A stretch of 64,000 nucleotides of DNA. Origin: an uncultured Lachnospiraceae bacterium (GTDB lineage Bacteria; Bacillota; Clostridia; Lachnospirales; Lachnospiraceae). The stretch is from NCBI GenBank assembly GCA_949840805.1, contig CATKXR010000008.1:59758-123757 (forward strand), in the 5' to 3' direction. How positions within the stretch are numbered: the first letter of the stretch is position 1; each line of letters opens with the position of its first letter. A program made the position numbers and the translations under genes. The notes under the pieces were generated by a model, which was not told the origin of the DNA, did not search any database, and worked only from the letters and a program-made list of their open reading frames with translations. Positions 61,279-64,000 of the stretch are shown here, piece after piece.

Positions 61279-62640
61279 TCACACTTTTTCGGTCACGGAA
61301 TCACCCAAAGAAAGGCAAATCCAGCGGTTGCGCCCCTTTTCCCCGGACTTCAAAAGTCCCCACTTCCCGATCTTCCCGGTGCTGCTGATCTGCCCATCAG
61401 CTTCATCAACAATGGTGAAAACTCCCTTGCCCGTGAAACCGTCCTTCTGGTAGTTCGTTCCTGCGCCCTTGCGGATATACAGATCAGGGATTTTCACCCG
61501 CACCTTGTAAGGGAATTTTGCCGGGACTTCCGGCTCTGCTGCCGTCCCGGTGATTTTGTCCAGAATGTTCAGGATTTTTTCACCGTACTTTGCACCAGCC
61601 GCCCATCCTTTACCGTGCGGGTTCTCCTGAATCCCCAACCACTCCACAAATTCAGCCGAACCACGGGAAACATATTTGAACCGGGGATCAATGCACCCGT
61701 TCACCAGCGGATCAGAATTTGCATAGGCTTTCAGGTGCTGAATCTGCGCCCTGATCCCAAGCTGCGGGGTATAGAAGGAATTTCCCTTCATGCCGCTGGA
61801 CGTGACACCCATCCCGCAAAAATTATTCTGATCCAGCGTGACCGCCGAACCGCTGAAAGCAAAGTTCCCGGTTTCAAGACAAGACTGGGCAAAAGCCACG
61901 TCCCCCCTGATCCCTTCCGCTTTGCCCTCTGAAAGATAAAACGGGATCATGTCAATCACGGACTGCGGCACGGAAGGATTGACCGCCCGGATGTAAGCCT
62001 GCATCTGCTCCACCGTTGCAACCGCTTCCCCGGCGATTCTGGTATAGCCGTTCATTTCGGTCTTTCCCATAGCCGCCTTGACTGCTGCCCTGAATGTGTC
62101 CATAGTATACCCCATTCCAAGCTGATTCCAAAGGTGTTCAGGATCGCCGTGATTGGAAGCAATCCCCCGCTTGTGTCCTTCTGCGTGACCGATAATCACC
62201 CCATCAGCCAGCGGGTCAAGGTTGTATTTCTCACAAAGGAAAGCAAACAGTTCAACGGCTGCTTCATAGGTACGCTTTGCGGTTGCCTTTGCCGTTTCCA
62301 TGTCTGAACAAGTAAAGTTGCTGCCAGAGGTATACTTGATACATCCCGGTTCACACATTTCAATCCCGATATGGGTATTATTCCCGCTTCCCTTGCTTCC
62401 GCTGCCACAATGCCACCCTCTATGATTCCACGGTAAAGTTTGGTAAACATCCCCCGTGTTCCCATCAATGAACGCATGAGCGCAAGAATTATCATGATCC
62501 GCACTGTTCCAGCTTTTTACAAAAACTATTGCGGATGGCTGCGGGCAACCAACACTATGAAGCATCAGCCCCGCAACCGTGATTTTCTGTCCTTTCTGGT
62601 AACAAGGATTTTTTGTAAGTAAACTTTCAATGATGTTCAT
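61279..62640 (-). CDS. Phage endolysin: amidase plus glucosaminidase plus SH3
   Basis: The 453-residue protein has three parts. Residues 1-195 are an N-acetylmuramoyl-L-alanine amidase of the PGRP/amidase-2 type (LMLHSVGCPQ with a zinc His; NNTHIGIEMCE; IIGHAEGHKRGIASNHGDP). Residues about 215-355 are a glucosaminidase-like domain (GDVAFAQSCLETGNF; NNFCGMG). Residues about 375-450 are a bacterial SH3-like wall-binding domain (YKVRVKIPDLYIRKGAGTNY). It cleaves host peptidoglycan at two bonds for lysis. It starts five bases after the holin gene, the standard lysis cassette. Confidence 0.9.
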   Translation of the reverse strand: MNIIESLLTKNPCYQKGQKITVAGLMLHSVGCPQPSAIVFVKSWNSADHDNSCAHAFIDGNTGDVYQTLPWNHRGWHCGSGSKGSGNNTHIGIEMCEPGCIKYTSGSNFTCSDMETAKATAKRTYEAAVELFAFLCEKYNLDPLADGVIIGHAEGHKRGIASNHGDPEHLWNQLGMGYTMDTFRAAVKAAMGKTEMNGYTRIAGEAVATVEQMQAYIRAVNPSVPQSVIDMIPFYLSEGKAEGIRGDVAFAQSCLETGNFAFSGSAVTLDQNNFCGMGVTSSGMKGNSFYTPQLGIRAQIQHLKAYANSDPLVNGCIDPRFKYVSRGSAEFVEWLGIQENPHGKGWAAGAKYGEKILNILDKITGTAAEPEVPAKFPYKVRVKIPDLYIRKGAGTNYQKDGFTGKGVFTIVDEADGQISSTGKIGKWGLLKSGEKGRNRWICLSLGDSVTEKV

Positions 62641-62645
62641 TCCGC

Positions 62646-63065
62646 TTATTCCTCGCTTTCTGCTTTCTTTTTCAGTACTTCAATAGCCTTTGTAATGACC
62701 GCCGGGATAGGAATCCCCATCAGCCCCGCATTTTCAATAATGCTGATCGTTTCATTCACAACAAAAGCAATTACAACGGCATCCCGGATGAAATTAGAAC
62801 CCATCATCAGATCAAGGCGGCAAGCCACCAGAACCACCAGCAAAGTGACACCCTTCCGACAAAGACCTTTCCACCCGGCACGACTTTCCAGCGTTCCTTT
62901 CTCGGTCTTTTCGCTGGTATGGAAAACCCCGGCAACAATCAGCCCGGTCACATAATCAATGCCCATGAAAATAAGCAACGTGACAAGGGCAGCATCCCAC
63001 CCACCGAAAAGGGAAGCAATTACACTTCCAGCGCATCCAAGTAACGATAAAATTTTGACCTTCAT
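62646..63065 (-). CDS. Phage holin family protein
   Basis: The 139-residue protein has three or four membrane helices and the phage-lysis holin signature (WDAALVTLLIFMGIDYVTGL; then SRAGWKGLCRKGVTLLVVLV; FVVNETISIIENAGLMGIPI). The charged C-terminus is VLKKKAESEE. It would form the membrane lesion that releases the endolysin encoded directly downstream. Confidence 0.92.
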   Translation of the reverse strand: MKVKILSLLGCAGSVIASLFGGWDAALVTLLIFMGIDYVTGLIVAGVFHTSEKTEKGTLESRAGWKGLCRKGVTLLVVLVACRLDLMMGSNFIRDAVVIAFVVNETISIIENAGLMGIPIPAVITKAIEVLKKKAESEE

Positions 63066-63099
63066 TCTTTCTTACCTCTCTTTCTGCTTTTGGACACGC

Positions 63100-63145
63100 A
63101 AAAACCCCCTTTCAGGGCTTCATATAAGCCCATATAGGGGGTTTA
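63100..63145 (-). terminator. Terminator upstream of the holin gene
   Basis: An outer AAACCCCC (63102-63109) / GGGGGTTT (63137-63144) stem with an inner GGGCTT / AAGCCC hairpin is followed on the minus strand by TTTTT. It separates the tail-junction genes from the lysis cassette. Confidence 0.7.
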
Positions 63146-63179
63146 TTGTGTCGTTCATAGATTTCCTTACCCTATGACC

Positions 63180-63305
63180 TTATTCAGCCAATTCCGGGCA
63201 ATCCAGATCAGCCAGCACCGCCTTGACCTGATCCTTGATTCTGTCAGGGACTTCCGAAAAGGATTTCTTACCCTTGACAATCAGTGTCGCATAAACAACA
63301 GCCAT
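63180..63305 (-). CDS. Small phage protein, CD1375-like
   Basis: The 41-residue product starts MAVVYATLIVKGKKSF and contains the EVPDRIKDQVKAVLAD block. This matches the CD1375-type small proteins found just before holin genes in clostridial phages. An AAGGAAG precedes the ATG. Its function is unknown. It is a paralogue of the next gene. Confidence 0.75.
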   Translation of the reverse strand: MAVVYATLIVKGKKSFSEVPDRIKDQVKAVLADLDCPELAE

Positions 63306-63352
63306 TTCTTCCACTTCCTTCCTGAATAAAATTTTTATGATTAGATTGATAA

Positions 63353-63490
63353 TCAATCCGCATCACCAGCCGCCAGTTCAGGGAATCCCTTTTCCGTCAG
63401 GATTGCCCGCACATCATCCCGGATTTTTTCAGGGACTTCTTCAATCTGCTTCTGCCCCTTGATAATCAGATTAGCATATACCGCCGCCAT
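63353..63490 (-). CDS. Small phage protein, CD1375-like (second copy)
   Basis: The 45-residue product starts MAAVYANLIIKGQKQI and has EVPEKIRDDVRAILTEKGF, so it is a tandem duplicate of the gene at 63180. AAGGGGTGAG precedes the ATG. Two adjacent copies suggest a small interacting pair. The function is unknown. Confidence 0.75.
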   Translation of the reverse strand: MAAVYANLIIKGQKQIEEVPEKIRDDVRAILTEKGFPELAAGDAD

Positions 63491-63505
63491 TTTCTCACCC
63501 CTTCC

Positions 63506-63769
63506 TTATCCCATCAGTTCATACACTTCACACAATGCAAGCTGCGTGTCCGTGATCTGCTGCTGGATTGCTGCGTTTTCGGTTGCCTGCTTCAAAATAA
63601 ATTCGTCCTTACCGTACTGGATCATGTTGAACTCATACCCCACGAACTCATTTTCTTCACCGATATTTTCAGAAACTTCCTGAATGTCGGTGTGCTGCCA
63701 AACGCTGAAATCATCAATAACGACTGATTCAGGCTTGACACAACTTCTCACCCTTCCATAGTCCTTCAT
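63506..63769 (-). CDS. Small phage protein of the tail-lysis junction
   Basis: The 87-residue product starts at the ATG at 63767-63769, eight bases after AAAGGTGG; the upstream frame extension overlaps the preceding gene. It contains DDFSVWQHTDIQEVSENIG, GYEFNMIQYGKDEFIL, and ends ITDTQLALCEVYELMG. Proteins with this plan lie between receptor-binding and holin genes in many phages of Clostridia, and no function has been shown. The start lies 41 bases inside the upstream gene. Confidence 0.7.
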   Translation of the reverse strand: MKDYGRVRSCVKPESVVIDDFSVWQHTDIQEVSENIGEENEFVGYEFNMIQYGKDEFILKQATENAAIQQQITDTQLALCEVYELMG

Positions 63770-64000
63770 TTTCTTTACCACCTTTCTTTTTGACAACAAA
63801 ATAATAGTATCTGTCTGCATCCGGCAAGATAGGGGCAAGGTATTTCTTTTGCAAGCGGTAACTGTCACAATGCTTCAACCATCCCTTGTATGAATTGATT
63901 GAACACCATTCAGAATAGTTCATCATCTGACCACGTTCCACTTTCTTCCCGATCTCCACCATTTTATCCTTGAACTTTGTGCAACTGCTTTTTCTCAACA
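63729..64000 (-). CDS. C-terminus of a reverse transcriptase, probably of a DGR (partial)
   Basis: The frame is open to the window edge. The visible 89 residues contain MMNYSEWCSINSYKGWLKHC followed by DSYRLQKKYLAPIL. An SxNSYxGWLKHxxSYxLxxKY block is the typical end of phage and DGR reverse transcriptases, just after the thumb. The catalytic domain with its YxDD box would lie to the right of the window. The position, upstream of the small junction genes and holin, is where diversity-generating retroelements sit in phages of Clostridia, after the tail fibre with its variable repeat. The call rests on one C-terminal block. Confidence 0.55.
   Translation of the reverse strand, partial: LRKSSCTKFKDKMVEIGKKVERGQMMNYSEWCSINSYKGWLKHCDSYRLQKKYLAPILPDADRYYYFVVKKKGGKENEGLWKGEKLCQA

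Larger units (their letters stand above)
61170..64000. mobile_element. Prophage, right arm (continues beyond the window)
   Basis: From the break in the surface-protein gene onward all genes are phage genes on the minus strand: endolysin, holin, small tail-lysis junction proteins and a reverse-transcriptase-like C-terminus. Lysis genes next to the attachment site are the usual end of a lysogenised siphophage genome. The integrase and packaging genes are outside the window. Base composition and small tightly packed genes differ from the flanking island. Confidence 0.8.

Noticed and set aside
1..64000. CRISPR arrays, rRNA genes or insertion-sequence transposases
   Set aside because: No regularly spaced repeat array, rRNA segment or transposase frame was seen; the 146-bp repeats are thousands of bases apart.

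Overview
The window looks like a chromosomal segment of a gut Clostridia, most likely a Lachnospiraceae (Clostridium cluster XIVa). The evidence is the gene order tig-clpP-clpX-lon-engB, a sporulation sigma factor (sigG), clostridial HemZ and RelA, Ala/Thr/Glu-rich lipoprotein linkers, AAGGAGG ribosome binding sites, and many sugar ABC systems driven by YesM/YesN-like, AraC and LacI regulators. No species can be named from sequence alone.

Layout. 1-2.6 kb is decayed accessory DNA: a recombinase-like tail, a broken DUF5688-like gene, a secreted protein and a very G-rich minus strand. 2.6-13.1 kb is housekeeping: tRNA-Met, an HPr protein, tRNA-Leu with an AAG anticodon, sigG, mgsA, engB, lon, clpX, clpP, tig and a CYTH protein. 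13.1-23.1 kb is a galactose-type ABC transporter (mglBAC) preceded by a dedicated two-component system with two extra sugar-binding proteins, which reads as a sensing module for the transporter. 23.1-38.2 kb is mixed: a CobD-like aminotransferase, a wall-binding protein, hemZ, an MBL hydrolase, relA, an AEC transporter, a lone cNMP-binding protein, a cytidylate-kinase-like protein, a TrpXYZ-type ABC system, a PsiE-like protein and a dipeptidase.

38.4-57.3 kb is a carbohydrate island that fits raffinose-family oligosaccharides and sucrose. It holds two GH36 alpha-galactosidases, two AraC regulators, a sugar ABC system (binding protein plus two permeases, no ATPase nearby), two YesL-like proteins, and a LacI regulator divergent from a second ABC system (LplB/YtcP type) that ends in a GH32 beta-fructosidase. 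A likely pathway is uptake of the oligosaccharide, removal of galactose by GH36, cleavage of the sucrose part by GH32, and free galactose entering through Mgl.

57.4-61.2 kb holds secreted proteins: a wall-binding protein, a divergent secreted GH32 enzyme and a repeat protein whose 5' end is missing. That gene stops abruptly at about 61,170, where a prophage begins. The prophage right arm (to 64,000) carries endolysin, holin, two small CD1375-like proteins, a small structural-module protein and, at the very edge, the C-terminus of what looks like a reverse transcriptase of the diversity-generating retroelement type.

The most notable unexplained structure is a 146-bp repeat present three times (33.2, 41.0 and 50.0 kb). 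All copies have the same length and orientation, and their long nested stems show compensatory base changes. Two copies sit just downstream of the two alpha-galactosidase genes, together with a second shared 56-bp module and a separate 138-bp palindrome.
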